The notes beneath the pieces were generated by a model. The model did no database searches. It saw nothing but the letters and a program-made list of their open reading frames with translations, and was not told where the DNA came from. Below are positions 16,536-24,538 of a DNA stretch of 64,000 nt, piece by piece. This DNA comes from Flavobacterium sp. AED (GTDB taxonomy: Bacteria > Bacteroidota > Bacteroidia > Flavobacteriales > Flavobacteriaceae). The position numbers and the translations under genes are program-made. Within the stretch, counting starts at the first letter, position 1. The number at the start of each line of letters is the position of its first letter. The stretch lies in contig NZ_JSYM01000006.1 in assembly GCF_000812945.1 (NCBI RefSeq), positions 1 to 64,000 of the forward strand. Direction: 5' to 3'.

Positions 16536-16557
16536 CTATAAAATATATTGTGGTAAT

Positions 16558-17946
16558 CTATTTCGAAAGTTCTACAAAATATTTGTAGAACAACGGAATG
16601 GTTTCAATTCCTTTCAAGTAATTAAATATTCCAAAATGTTCGTTTGGTGAGTGAATGGCATCGCTGTCCAACCCAAATCCCATCAGGATGGTTTTGCTTT
16701 TCAATTCTTTCTCAAATAAGGCCACAATGGGAATGCTTCCTCCAGAACGTACAGGAATTGCAGGAATTCCAAAAGTCTCGGTATATGCCATATTTGCGGC
16801 TTTATATCCTATGCTGTCTATTGGTGTCACATACCCTTGCCCGCCATGATGTGGTTTTACTTTTACGGTAACGCCGGCAGGAGCAATGCTGATGAAATGT
16901 TTGGTGAAAAGCTCCGTGATTTCCTCCCAATCTTGGTTAGGGACTAATCGCATCGAGATTTTGGCGAAAGCCTTACTCGCAATTACGGTTTTGGCACCTT
17001 CGCCAGTGTAACCACCCCAGATTCCGTTAACGTCCAGTGTAGGGCGAATCGAATTTCTTTCATTGGTTACATAACCTTTTTCGCCATAAACATCATTTAA
17101 GTCGAGTGCTTTTTTATATTCTTCTAAGCTGAAAGGTGCTTTGGCCATTTCGGCTCGTTCTTCAAGCGATAATTCCTGAACTTTATCATAAAAGCCCGGA
17201 ATGGTAATGTGATTGTCATCATCATGGAGGGAAGCAATCATTTTTGCCAAAATGTTAATAGGATTGGCCACAGCGCCACCGTATAATCCGGAATGCAAAT
17301 CACGATTAGGTCCCGTAACTTCAACTTCTACATAACTTAATCCACGCAAACCAGTCGTGATGGAAGGTTGTTGATTTGAAATCATTCCCGTATCAGAAAT
17401 TAAAATCACATCGTTTTTTAGTTTTTCCTGATTGCGTTCCACAAACCAACTCAAACTTTTGGAACCCACTTCTTCTTCGCCTTCAATCATAAATTTTACG
17501 TTACAAGGTAAAGTGTTCGATTGCACCATGTATTCCAATGCTTTTACGTGCATGTACATTTGGCCTTTATCATCACAAGATCCTCGGGCAAAAATAGCGC
17601 CTTCGGGATGAATTTCAGTTTTTTTGATGACAGGTTCAAATGGGGGAGAGGTCCATAATTCCATCGGATCGGGTGGTTGCACATCATAATGACCATAAAC
17701 TAGAACCGTAGGCAGCGTTTTATCAATAATTTTTTCACCGTAAACAATTGGGTAACCTGGGGTGTCGCAAATCTCAACAAAATCGCAGCCTGCTTTCTCT
17801 AAACTTACTTTTACGGCTTCAGCGGTGTCGATAACATCTTGAGAATAAGCAGTGTCAGCACTTACGGATGGGATTTTCAATAATTCAATTAATTCGTTTA
17901 TGAAACGATCTTTGTGTTGTTGAACGTATGATTTTATATTTTCCAT
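16558..17946 (-). CDS. M20 family dipeptidase
   Basis: A 462-residue cytoplasmic zinc peptidase of the M20 (CNDP/DapE-like) family: VYGHYDVQPPDP with the first zinc His near residue 85, DDKGQMYMHVKA (bridging Asp), EGEEEVGSKS (catalytic/ligand Glu pair near 155), SDTGM, the dimerisation-domain THDLHSGLYGG-like block GPNRDLHSGLYGG, and the C-terminal HSPNEHFGI ligand. It hydrolyses dipeptides. Complete length. A TACTTTTG box precedes it in the 17947-18000 gap. Confidence 0.94.
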   Translation of the reverse strand: MENIKSYVQQHKDRFINELIELLKIPSVSADTAYSQDVIDTAEAVKVSLEKAGCDFVEICDTPGYPIVYGEKIIDKTLPTVLVYGHYDVQPPDPMELWTSPPFEPVIKKTEIHPEGAIFARGSCDDKGQMYMHVKALEYMVQSNTLPCNVKFMIEGEEEVGSKSLSWFVERNQEKLKNDVILISDTGMISNQQPSITTGLRGLSYVEVEVTGPNRDLHSGLYGGAVANPINILAKMIASLHDDDNHITIPGFYDKVQELSLEERAEMAKAPFSLEEYKKALDLNDVYGEKGYVTNERNSIRPTLDVNGIWGGYTGEGAKTVIASKAFAKISMRLVPNQDWEEITELFTKHFISIAPAGVTVKVKPHHGGQGYVTPIDSIGYKAANMAYTETFGIPAIPVRSGGSIPIVALFEKELKSKTILMGFGLDSDAIHSPNEHFGIFNYLKGIETIPLFYKYFVELSK

Positions 17947-18009
17947 TATTGATTTTGTTTATATTTCAAAAGTACAAAAAAGAGTATGAATATTTTTTGC
18001 GATTTTTAC

Positions 18010-18039
18010 TTTGAAAATTGGAAGTTATGTTTATCTTTG
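18010..18039 (+). promoter_or_regulatory. tRNA-Leu promoter
   Basis: TTTG at 18010-18013, 18 bp, TATCTTTG at 18032-18039, with the tRNA beginning 14 bp later. Full match to the Bacteroidota promoter pattern. Confidence 0.8.
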
Positions 18040-18052
18040 CACCCACAATTGC

Positions 18053-18137
18053 GCGGATATGGTGAAATTGGTAGACATGCCAGACTTAGGATCTGGTGCC
18101 GCAAGGCGTGTAGGTTCGAGTCCTATTATCCGCACCA
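18053..18137 (+). tRNA. tRNA-Leu (anticodon TAG)
   Basis: An 85-nt class II tRNA with CCA encoded. Acceptor stem GCGGATA (18053-18059) pairs with TATCCGC (18127-18133), discriminator A, CCA at 18135-18137. Anticodon stem CCAGA/TCTGG encloses CTTAGGA, anticodon TAG at 18087-18089. The long variable arm (GTGCCGCAAGGCGT) is typical of tRNA-Leu, and GGTTCGAGTCC is the T arm. Confidence 0.97.
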
Positions 18138-18167
18138 AAAAAGCTTCTCAATCGAGAAGCTTTTTTT
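18137..18167 (+). terminator. tRNA-Leu terminator
   Basis: AAAGCTTCTC/GAGAAGCTTT hairpin followed by seven T immediately after the tRNA. Confidence 0.9.
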
Positions 18168-18187
18168 ATTTAAATACAATATGTTAC

Positions 18188-18228
18188 AAAAAAATAAAAT
18201 CCCATTTGGCCAAAAGCTAATGGGATTT
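18188..18228 (-). terminator. terminator of the NTF2-like gene
   Basis: Minus-strand AAATCCCATT/AATGGGATTT hairpin followed by T-rich sequence, about 23 bp after the stop of the gene at 18251. Confidence 0.8.
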
Positions 18229-18250
18229 CTATTTTATTTAAAGTTGGTTT

Positions 18251-18613
18251 TTATCCGTGATACACTCGGGAAGCAATTATTTTATTTTCCTTTATGTCTA
18301 ATACTTCTGCAACAAGCATATCTTCTTCTCCGTTCACGGTTCTGACATATTCCATAAAAACACGGTCGCCGTTTGCGGTAAGTGATTTCACTTTATAGTT
18401 CAAACTTGGTAAACGCTCAAAAGCATCTTGCCACCATTCTCGTAACGCATCTTTACCAATAACAAAACCATTAGTGTCAGGTTTGTGTATTTTTAGTTTT
18501 GGACTAAAATGCACAGCATCCTCATCATACAAAGACAATAGTTTTTCTAACTCTTTATTATTAAAAGTTTCAAACCATTTAAAAGCAATTGATTGTAGTT
18601 TTTCTGGCGTCAT
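18251..18613 (-). CDS. NTF2-like (SnoaL-type) protein
   Basis: A 120-residue single-domain protein with the cone-shaped NTF2-like pattern: FKWFETFNNKELEKLLSLYDEDAVHFSP, GKDALREWWQDAFERLPSL and the closing strands VFMEYVRTVNGEED. Cytoplasmic. The fold hosts isomerases, hydrolases and ligand-binding proteins, so no specific role can be given. Own terminators on both sides suggest a monocistronic unit. Confidence 0.85.
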   Translation of the reverse strand: MTPEKLQSIAFKWFETFNNKELEKLLSLYDEDAVHFSPKLKIHKPDTNGFVIGKDALREWWQDAFERLPSLNYKVKSLTANGDRVFMEYVRTVNGEEDMLVAEVLDIKENKIIASRVYHG

Positions 18614-18643
18614 ACTAATTTAGGATTGAATTTTTAATTAAAA

Positions 18644-18675
18644 AAATCCCATTTCGCTTTATGCGAAAGGGATTT
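18644..18675 (-). terminator. terminator of the pseudouridine synthase gene
   Basis: Minus-strand AAATCCCTTTCGC/GCGAAATGGGATTT hairpin with a T run, 25 bp after the stop of the gene at 18700. Confidence 0.85.
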
Positions 18676-18699
18676 CATTTTTATAATTTCAAAGAAATA

Positions 18700-19608
18700 T
18701 TAAACGTTCTTCAAATTGATAATTTCTTGTTCAGTAAGCAATCTCCAGTTTCCTCTTGGCAAATTCTTTTTGGTTAAACCAGCGAAAGAAACTCTATCAA
18801 TACGCAATACATCATAGCTGAAGTGTTCAAAGATAGAACGAACCACTTTTACATTAGACGATCTTAATTGCAACCCAATTTCACTTTTAGCTTCACCATC
18901 AATATAGCTTACATCTTCCACAAAAACGCGGTGTCCGTCAAGAGTCAATCCTTTGTTTATCTTTTCTAAATCTTCATATTTCAAGTTTTTATCTAATGAA
19001 ACTTGGTATATTTTAGATGATTTTTGACTTGGTAAAGTAAACTTACGAATCATATCTGTGTCGTTCGTAAACAATAATAATCCAGTCGTATTTTTATCCA
19101 TTCTTCCAACAGCGCCAATTTTTGCAGTTGTAGAACCTTTTACCAGTTCCAATACATTACGATACTCCTGACCTTCGTCCATGGCAGTCGTAAAGTTTTT
19201 AGGCTTGTTCAGTAAGATGTACACTTTTTTCTCCGGTGTCAAAGTTGAACCGTCAAAATTCACAACATCTCCTGGTTTTACCATGTATCCCATTTCGGTA
19301 ACAGGAATTCCGTTTACTTTCACAGTCCCGGATTGAATATAAATATCAGCATCACGACGCGAGCACGCACCAGAATTAGCGATGTATTTATTCAAACGAA
19401 TCTCGTCTTTTACTTTCGGTCTCTTTGGTGCTTGATTTGGTTTTTTCTCTACTTTATCAGTAGCGATATCGGCAACTTTAGTATTTACTTTAACTTTTTT
19501 CGGCCCTTGAGCGCGCTTCTGCATGGCAGGTTTTGGCTTATTCGAACTTGGTCTTGAGCTATTTGCTCTTGGACCACTTTTCTTATTATTGCCTTCCTTG
19601 TTATTCAT
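18700..19608 (-). CDS. RsuA/RluB-family rRNA pseudouridine synthase
   Basis: A 302-residue protein: a basic, low-complexity N-terminal tail of about 65 residues (rich in K, N, P, S), an S4 RNA-binding domain (IRLNKYIANSGACSRRDADIYIQSG, about 71-95), and the catalytic domain with the nucleophilic Asp in GAVGRMDKNTTGLLLFTND near residue 165. It isomerises uridine in rRNA; RluB-like large-subunit specificity is likely but not provable here. The basic tail is common in Bacteroidota homologues. Confidence 0.93.
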   Translation of the reverse strand: MNNKEGNNKKSGPRANSSRPSSNKPKPAMQKRAQGPKKVKVNTKVADIATDKVEKKPNQAPKRPKVKDEIRLNKYIANSGACSRRDADIYIQSGTVKVNGIPVTEMGYMVKPGDVVNFDGSTLTPEKKVYILLNKPKNFTTAMDEGQEYRNVLELVKGSTTAKIGAVGRMDKNTTGLLLFTNDTDMIRKFTLPSQKSSKIYQVSLDKNLKYEDLEKINKGLTLDGHRVFVEDVSYIDGEAKSEIGLQLRSSNVKVVRSIFEHFSYDVLRIDRVSFAGLTKKNLPRGNWRLLTEQEIINLKNV

Positions 19609-19627
19609 AATATTCCAATAATTTGTG

Positions 19628-19654
19628 CAAAGATACTATTTATATAATTGACAA
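19628..19654 (-). promoter_or_regulatory. promoter of the pseudouridine synthase gene
   Basis: Minus-strand TTG (19652-19654), 16 bp, TATCTTTG (19628-19635), 20 bp before the ATG. Spacing is slightly short of the usual range. Confidence 0.55.
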
Positions 19655-19728
19655 TCAATAAGAGCCAATTATAAAAACGCTAACTATCTAGTTAATAAGC
19701 TGATTAATGTCTTTTAGTTTGGTTTTTT

Positions 19729-19818
19729 GGAGCTATTTCCCGCTATCGTTTCAATCTTTTATTTTTTAAAGAAAAAAATAAAAGGATTTCCACTACAAAC
19801 GAAGTTCACTGAACTCCA
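19729..19818 (+). repeat. dispersed intergenic repeat, copy B
   Basis: Begins GGAGCTATTTCCCGCTAT as in copy A, has a long AT hairpin (CTTTTATTTTTT/AAAAAAATAAAAG around AAAG), then AGGATTTCCACTACAAACG and ACTGAACTCCAATAAAATAA as in copy C. It therefore bridges the two subtypes. Confidence 0.75.
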
Positions 19819-19925
19819 ATAAAATAAATATTAGGTGAAGTAATCGGGGCTAACCTAATGGGGAAATTTGGGAAATTTTTTAGGAAATGGACTCCCTTTT
19901 TTTATAATTCTGACGAAAGAGAAAT

Positions 19926-20882
19926 CTAAATCATCATCAATAATCTTTTTCCGTGCCACAAAACGCTTGGATTGATAAGAACAATACAAAATACTCCAGC
20001 CACAATAAGGAATTTCAGGACATTGTGGAGTAACAAAAATTGTGATTTGGTATTTGATTTCCACAAATAAAGCAAGAAAAAAATCAAGACAATAAGACAG
20101 GAATAAAAATAGATATCCATATACCCTACATCGTAAATTTCGATTAAAACATAAACGGGTAATACGGTCAGAATGGTTAAAATAGTAATCGTTTTTTTTG
20201 ATATTTCTTCACCATAAACTATCGGAATCGTTTTATAATCATTGGCTAAGTCACCTTTTAGATTTTCTAAATCCTTAATCATTTCCCTAATAAGAAGTAA
20301 TAGAAATAAAAAAGTGGCATGAGCAAAAATTACTGCAAATTGACTTTTGTAACTCTCCATTTCATATAAAGAAATTTTAGTGTAAAAATACAATAGTATC
20401 GCAAAAAAAGGTAAAACTGCCAGCAATGCAGCCATTAGGTTGCCAATAATTGGGTATTTTTTTATTTTATGAGAATAAAACCAAATCAGGAAAATATAAA
20501 CCGAAAAGAATAAAAAAGCACGCCACGAAACAAACATCGTTATCAGGGCAACGATGAAATTTAGACTGAAATAAACGCTTAGTTTTGTTTTTTGACTGAC
20601 CAATCGGTCGAGCATCGATTTATTGGGTCGATTGATTAAATCTTTTTGGCTGTCGTAAAAATTATTGATTATATACCCTGAAGCAATGGTAAGCGAGGAA
20701 GCAAAGACAATTAAGAATAAAGGAAAATCAAGAAGAATAGTCAAAGCTCTTATCTCAGGAGCGAGAATAAATATCGCCGAAAGGTATTGCGCCAAAATTA
20801 TAATTGGAATGTTATACCCTCTAACTACAGAGAACAAACTTGCAATTTTCATTATAAGAAGCTTGTGCTGTCTGCTTAACAT
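19926..20882 (-). CDS. UbiA family prenyltransferase (geranylgeranylglycerol-phosphate geranylgeranyltransferase-like)
   Basis: A 318-residue polytopic membrane enzyme. The two Asp-rich prenyl-diphosphate sites are visible: NNFYDSQKDLINRPNK near residues 68-83 (NxxxDxxxD) and EMIKDLENLKGDLANDYKT near 200-218. Homologues in Flavobacteriia are annotated as the archaeal-lipid enzyme that adds a second geranylgeranyl group to geranylgeranylglycerol phosphate; a quinone-type acceptor is the alternative. It lies on the same strand as the mevalonate kinase and decarboxylase genes, which fits use of their product. An alternative start is the ATG at 20852. Confidence 0.85.
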   Translation of the reverse strand: MLSRQHKLLIMKIASLFSVVRGYNIPIIILAQYLSAIFILAPEIRALTILLDFPLFLIVFASSLTIASGYIINNFYDSQKDLINRPNKSMLDRLVSQKTKLSVYFSLNFIVALITMFVSWRAFLFFSVYIFLIWFYSHKIKKYPIIGNLMAALLAVLPFFAILLYFYTKISLYEMESYKSQFAVIFAHATFLFLLLLIREMIKDLENLKGDLANDYKTIPIVYGEEISKKTITILTILTVLPVYVLIEIYDVGYMDIYFYSCLIVLIFFLLYLWKSNTKSQFLLLHNVLKFLIVAGVFCIVLINPSVLWHGKRLLMMI

Positions 20883-21107
20883 TTTTTATTAAAAGTTTTT
20901 ATCAAGTTTTACAAGGTTGTAATTATAGTAAACTTGCTTATTTATTTTCAAATTTAGGATTTTGTTTTTAAAATCAACTTGATTTTTTCACAAAAAAATA
21001 TATGAGAATTCTTCTAAGATGATATTACTGAGAAATTTGCTAAATTAAGAGTATTTCTTGTCTGTAAATAGGAGAGAATTTTGATTTTATCGGATTCAAA
21101 ATATTGA

Positions 21108-21521
21108 TTAGGCTGTTTTTGAAGATGAGTCAGGATAAATCATTTTACTAAATTCTTTAACGGGCAAAGGTTTGCTTAAAAGATGTTTTACATATTTATT
21201 ACTTTTTGCTTGTGTAATATCATTAGGGTCTAATGTAGATGAAAGCATGAAAATTTGAATTTCTTTTTTCAATTCTTCGGGTAGTATTTCATATTCCGTA
21301 AGGAACTCGAATCCATCCATTTCTGGCATTTTTATATCCAATAAAATAATTAGGGATTCTTCAAAATTCCTTTTATAATTGTTAAGCCATTCAATTCCTT
21401 GTTTGCCATTATTAGCAGTGCATATTTCAGTTATACCGAGTGTTTTTTTTAGCAATTGTTTGGTGATAATTTGATCAATTATATTGTCGTCAATTATCAA
21501 AATTTTATAATTAGGCTTCAT
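21108..21521 (-). CDS. single-domain response regulator
   Basis: A 137-residue CheY-like receiver: acidic pocket IIDDN (D11, D12), phospho-acceptor D62 in IILLDIKMPEMDG, conserved Thr/Ser at FMLSS and Lys in LLSKPLP. No output domain, so it acts through protein contacts or as a phosphorelay intermediate. Its start overlaps the end of the histidine kinase gene by 11 bp, so the two are a pair. Confidence 0.93.
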   Translation of the reverse strand: MKPNYKILIIDDNIIDQIITKQLLKKTLGITEICTANNGKQGIEWLNNYKRNFEESLIILLDIKMPEMDGFEFLTEYEILPEELKKEIQIFMLSSTLDPNDITQAKSNKYVKHLLSKPLPVKEFSKMIYPDSSSKTA

Positions 21522-22938
21522 ATTCTTTTGGTATAGTTACTATAAATGTACTTCCAATATTCATTACCGAATCGACAGTTATATATCCATTAAGATTTTC
21601 AACAGCTTCTTTTACCAAGTAAAGACCTAATCCAGAACCTTTATTATTGTTATTAGTTACAAAAAACATTTCAAAAATTTTGACCTGATATTCGGTATTA
21701 ATTCCGATGCCATTATCTTCAATTTCTATTTTGTAAAATTCTCCCATGGTATATGTTTTAATTGAAATATACCTTTTTTCTTTTTTCTCGTCAGAATACT
21801 TAATGGCATTTGACAATAAATTATTTAAAATAATTTTTAATCTCAAGCCATCACTATGCAATTCGTCAACTGATAATTCTTTTTTGATAGTGATTCCATC
21901 CGTGCCCTTAATATATTGATGTTGAGTGATGATCTCATCTATGATTTTATTTAAACTGACGGGACCAATGGCTACTTTTTTTCTTTTATTTCTAGAATAA
22001 TCTATTATTTCTTTTATAAATTCATCTTGTTTATCAAGGCTTTCATGCATTAAGTCTAAATAATACCTAATTTGATCTAAATCATCCTCTAATTTTACGA
22101 TTTCTATTAATCCTTTTAGGGACAAGATAGGAGAGCGTAGATCATGTGAAGCGCTATACACAAATTTGTCAAGTTCGGTATTGGCAATGATTAAATTTTT
22201 ATTTTTATCGTCTGTTTCATCTTTCGAGCGTCTTAGTCTGTTAATCATTACGGAGTAGTAAATACTTACGCTGCCAATGATCATCAAAGTAAAAAATATA
22301 TTGGTTAAAAGAAGATAGGTTTTAATCAAACGTGTACCTTCCCCAAGTGCATCAGAGAAATTACGTTCGTTTTTTGTTAATTTATCAGTAGTGATATTAA
22401 TCTGTTGAAGAATTTTTTGTCTGTCTTCCGGTTTTAAACTATTTGAATTTATTTTTCTAAAGGTTTCATCTCCAATAGATGTTAATTGAGTAACTAAATA
22501 GTCTGCCTTTTCCCATTCATTAATAGCCTTTGCTAAAAAAGGAACGGATTGAAAATGTATAAATAGCCAAACCATATCATCCAGATCTTTCTCATTATTT
22601 CTACCGGCTCTAAATCCATTTTTGATGGTCTCAATAGTGTCATCATTTGTCAAGCCGATTCGTGCAATTTTATCTCCTTTAGGAACACTTAATTCTTCAT
22701 TGAATAATTTCCACTGAATGGGGTCTTTAGTAAAAAGATAGGTGATAAGGTGACGGGTTGCGTCTTTTTGTCCTTTAGAATAATGGGATTCTCCATTTAC
22801 ATACGCTCTGGACGCCGATAAAATTTTAATAGTTAGATAGTTAATGACGATCAACGAAGAACAAGACAAAATCACTATAATCAGAGGAATGAATATATTG
22901 CGAAGCTTAAAATTTCCAACAATTTTATTTTCAGACAT
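21511..22938 (-). CDS. membrane sensor histidine kinase
   Basis: A 475-residue kinase: membrane helix at about 15-38, a helical periplasmic sensor of about 165 residues, second helix at about 206-230, short linker, HisKA domain with phospho-acceptor H265 in FVYSASHDLRSP, and HATPase_c with N box NNLLSNAIKYS, G1 DNGIGI and G2 GSGLGLYLVKEA. It phosphorylates the overlapping single-domain regulator at 21108. The sensor is an all-helical bundle with no recognised ligand motif. The pair sits within the isoprenoid locus but nothing in sequence ties it to that pathway. Confidence 0.93.
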   Translation of the reverse strand: MSENKIVGNFKLRNIFIPLIIVILSCSSLIVINYLTIKILSASRAYVNGESHYSKGQKDATRHLITYLFTKDPIQWKLFNEELSVPKGDKIARIGLTNDDTIETIKNGFRAGRNNEKDLDDMVWLFIHFQSVPFLAKAINEWEKADYLVTQLTSIGDETFRKINSNSLKPEDRQKILQQINITTDKLTKNERNFSDALGEGTRLIKTYLLLTNIFFTLMIIGSVSIYYSVMINRLRRSKDETDDKNKNLIIANTELDKFVYSASHDLRSPILSLKGLIEIVKLEDDLDQIRYYLDLMHESLDKQDEFIKEIIDYSRNKRKKVAIGPVSLNKIIDEIITQHQYIKGTDGITIKKELSVDELHSDGLRLKIILNNLLSNAIKYSDEKKEKRYISIKTYTMGEFYKIEIEDNGIGINTEYQVKIFEMFFVTNNNNKGSGLGLYLVKEAVENLNGYITVDSVMNIGSTFIVTIPKEYEA

Positions 22939-23307
22939 ATTGTTCTTTTTGTAAATAGAAGTGCAAAAAAAAGCAGATGTTTAAAGATAGGATGTTTTTA
23001 TTGAAAATGTAGGAGTTTTTTTAAATTTATTTGATAATAAGTTTTAGGAAGAATGATATAAATTATTGCTTTTAAGTAGCTCATTGAGAAAGTGCAATTT
23101 CTATAATTTTATTGTTATCGAGATAGTTTAAAAGTATGTAGTTGTACCCAAAAACAAATAATTAGGTATTGCATAACAAATCAAATTGCTTCGAAATGAT
23201 AATTGTGGCGAAAGCTTCTAAAAGAGAATAAACTAATAGTTTTTATTATAAAAAGCTTGTGTAATTTGGTTAAATTATTGAAAGTTAAGTTTAAGTATCG
23301 GAGTTTT
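22939..23307. other. 369-bp intergenic region, nothing recognised
   Basis: AT-rich spacer between the histidine kinase start and the GHMP kinase stop. I see no repeat, RNA motif, terminator with a convincing stem or open frame. A promoter for the kinase gene must lie at the left side but no good TAnnTTTG box is present. Confidence 0.5.
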
Positions 23308-24246
23308 TTAAAACTGATAAACAACTTCCAGTTTGTAATCTTTCAACGATATTTTCGCTTTCTCTAAATTTTCAGTAAAACCTAAGATATAGCCACCACC
23401 GCCAGAACCACATAATTTCAAGTAATAGTCATTGCTGTCAATTCCTTGTTGCCAGATTCCGTGAAATTGTTCCGGAATCATTGGTTTGAAGTTGTTTAAA
23501 ACCACTTTTGATAATTTCTTAGTGTTCATGAACAATGATTTCATATCACCGCCAAGGAAATTTTCCACACAGGCATCTGTATGTTTTACAAATTGATTTT
23601 TCAACATGGTACGAAATCCTTTGTCTTTTAGGTTTTCCATGAAAATATTTACCATCGGAGCCGTTTCACCTACAATTCCTGAATCAAGCAAAAATACAGC
23701 ACCTTTTCCATCTAAACTTTGTGTTGGGATTCCGGTAGCTTCAATGTTATCTTTAGAATTGATAAGAATTGGAATACTCAAATAACTGTTTAAAGGATCT
23801 AAACCAGAGCTTTTTCCGTGGAAAAAACTCTCCATTTGAGAAAATATATTTTTTAGCTGCAATAATTTTTCACGAGTCAAATTCTCAAGAACCGTGATTT
23901 TATTTTGTGCATATTTATCGTAAATAGCTGCTACAAGAGCCCCGCTACTTCCTACACCATAACCTTGAGGAATACTGGAATCAAAATACATTCCAGTTTC
24001 AACATCATTTTTTAAAGTAGCTAAATCAAAAATAACTAAGTTAGGTTGCTCGTTTTGTAAGGTTTCTAAATAAGTAACAAAACGTCTCAAATTTCCATTT
24101 GATTTTATCGCTTCATCAGATGGATTCTCCTCTCTTTTAAGCGCACCATTATAAAAATTATAAGGAATTGACAATCCTTTTGAGTCACGAATAATTCCGT
24201 ATTCTCCAAAGAGTAATATTTTTGAGTAAAATAAAGGTCCTTTCAT
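23308..24246 (-). CDS. mevalonate kinase-like GHMP kinase
   Basis: A 312-residue GHMP-superfamily kinase: KILLFGEYGI at the N-terminus, the ATP loop IPQGYGVGSSGALVAAIY near residues 90-107, GKSSGLDPLNSYLSIP, and the C-terminal LCGSGGGGYILGF motif 3. It is called mevalonate kinase in Flavobacteriia on context: same strand as diphosphomevalonate decarboxylase with only a small gene between them. It would phosphorylate mevalonate with ATP in the cytoplasm. Phosphomevalonate kinase activity cannot be excluded. Confidence 0.88.
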   Translation of the reverse strand: MKGPLFYSKILLFGEYGIIRDSKGLSIPYNFYNGALKREENPSDEAIKSNGNLRRFVTYLETLQNEQPNLVIFDLATLKNDVETGMYFDSSIPQGYGVGSSGALVAAIYDKYAQNKITVLENLTREKLLQLKNIFSQMESFFHGKSSGLDPLNSYLSIPILINSKDNIEATGIPTQSLDGKGAVFLLDSGIVGETAPMVNIFMENLKDKGFRTMLKNQFVKHTDACVENFLGGDMKSLFMNTKKLSKVVLNNFKPMIPEQFHGIWQQGIDSNDYYLKLCGSGGGGYILGFTENLEKAKISLKDYKLEVVYQF

Positions 24247-24302
24247 ATTAGATTGTAAATTAGCAATTTGGGGTTGATAATTAGGTATTTTAGTAGGTAA
24301 TT

Positions 24303-24497
24303 TTATAAATCGACTTTATCTCCGCGATTTGCTTCTTGTATTCCAAGATCAATTTCTTCTTGTTCTTCAGGAGATAATTCTTTCCAAACATCTTTTTTTT
24401 CTGATTTGAAAATGTTTTTTATAGCTTCGATTATGGCTTTGTCATTAGTTTCTAATAACAATTTAATCAATTCTAATTTCTCTGATTGAATGTCCAT
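24303..24497 (-). CDS. orphan antitoxin-like small protein
   Basis: A 64-residue, mostly helical, acidic protein: EKLELIKLLLETNDKAIIEAIKNIFKSEKKDVWKELSPEEQEEIDLGIQEANRGDKVDL. This is the pattern of the addiction-module antitoxins that usually precede a RelE/ParE toxin in Bacteroidota. It is a few residues short of typical members at the C-terminus, and only 56 bp separate it from the next gene, so there is no toxin. It is inserted between two mevalonate-pathway genes. Probably the remnant of a toxin-antitoxin pair, or a solitary regulator. Confidence 0.65.
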   Translation of the reverse strand: MDIQSEKLELIKLLLETNDKAIIEAIKNIFKSEKKDVWKELSPEEQEEIDLGIQEANRGDKVDL

Positions 24498-24538
24498 AAT
24501 TTCATCGCTTTAAAAATTAAAGGTAGGGAAAAAATAAA

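Larger units (their letters stand above)
16246..16557. other. 312-bp intergenic region: BlaI promoter, repeat C and terminator
   Basis: From left to right it holds the promoter/operator of the lipoprotein-BlaI-M56 operon (16258-16313), an AACAGCCA/TGGCTGTT inverted repeat at 16373-16389, repeat copy C (16439-16505, minus), and the terminator of the M20 peptidase gene (16504-16535). No open frame of interest. Confidence 0.7.
19609..19925. other. 317-bp intergenic region with promoter and repeat B
   Basis: Holds the promoter of the pseudouridine synthase gene (19628-19654, minus) and dispersed repeat copy B (19729-19818). The rest is AT-rich with no convincing frame. Confidence 0.65.

Noticed and set aside
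17986..18345. 119-residue frame across tRNA-Leu
   Set aside because: Spans the tRNA and its terminator; no coding function is plausible.
21108..22938. Mobile element carrying the two-component pair
   Set aside because: No transposase, integrase, flanking direct repeats or composition shift could be seen.
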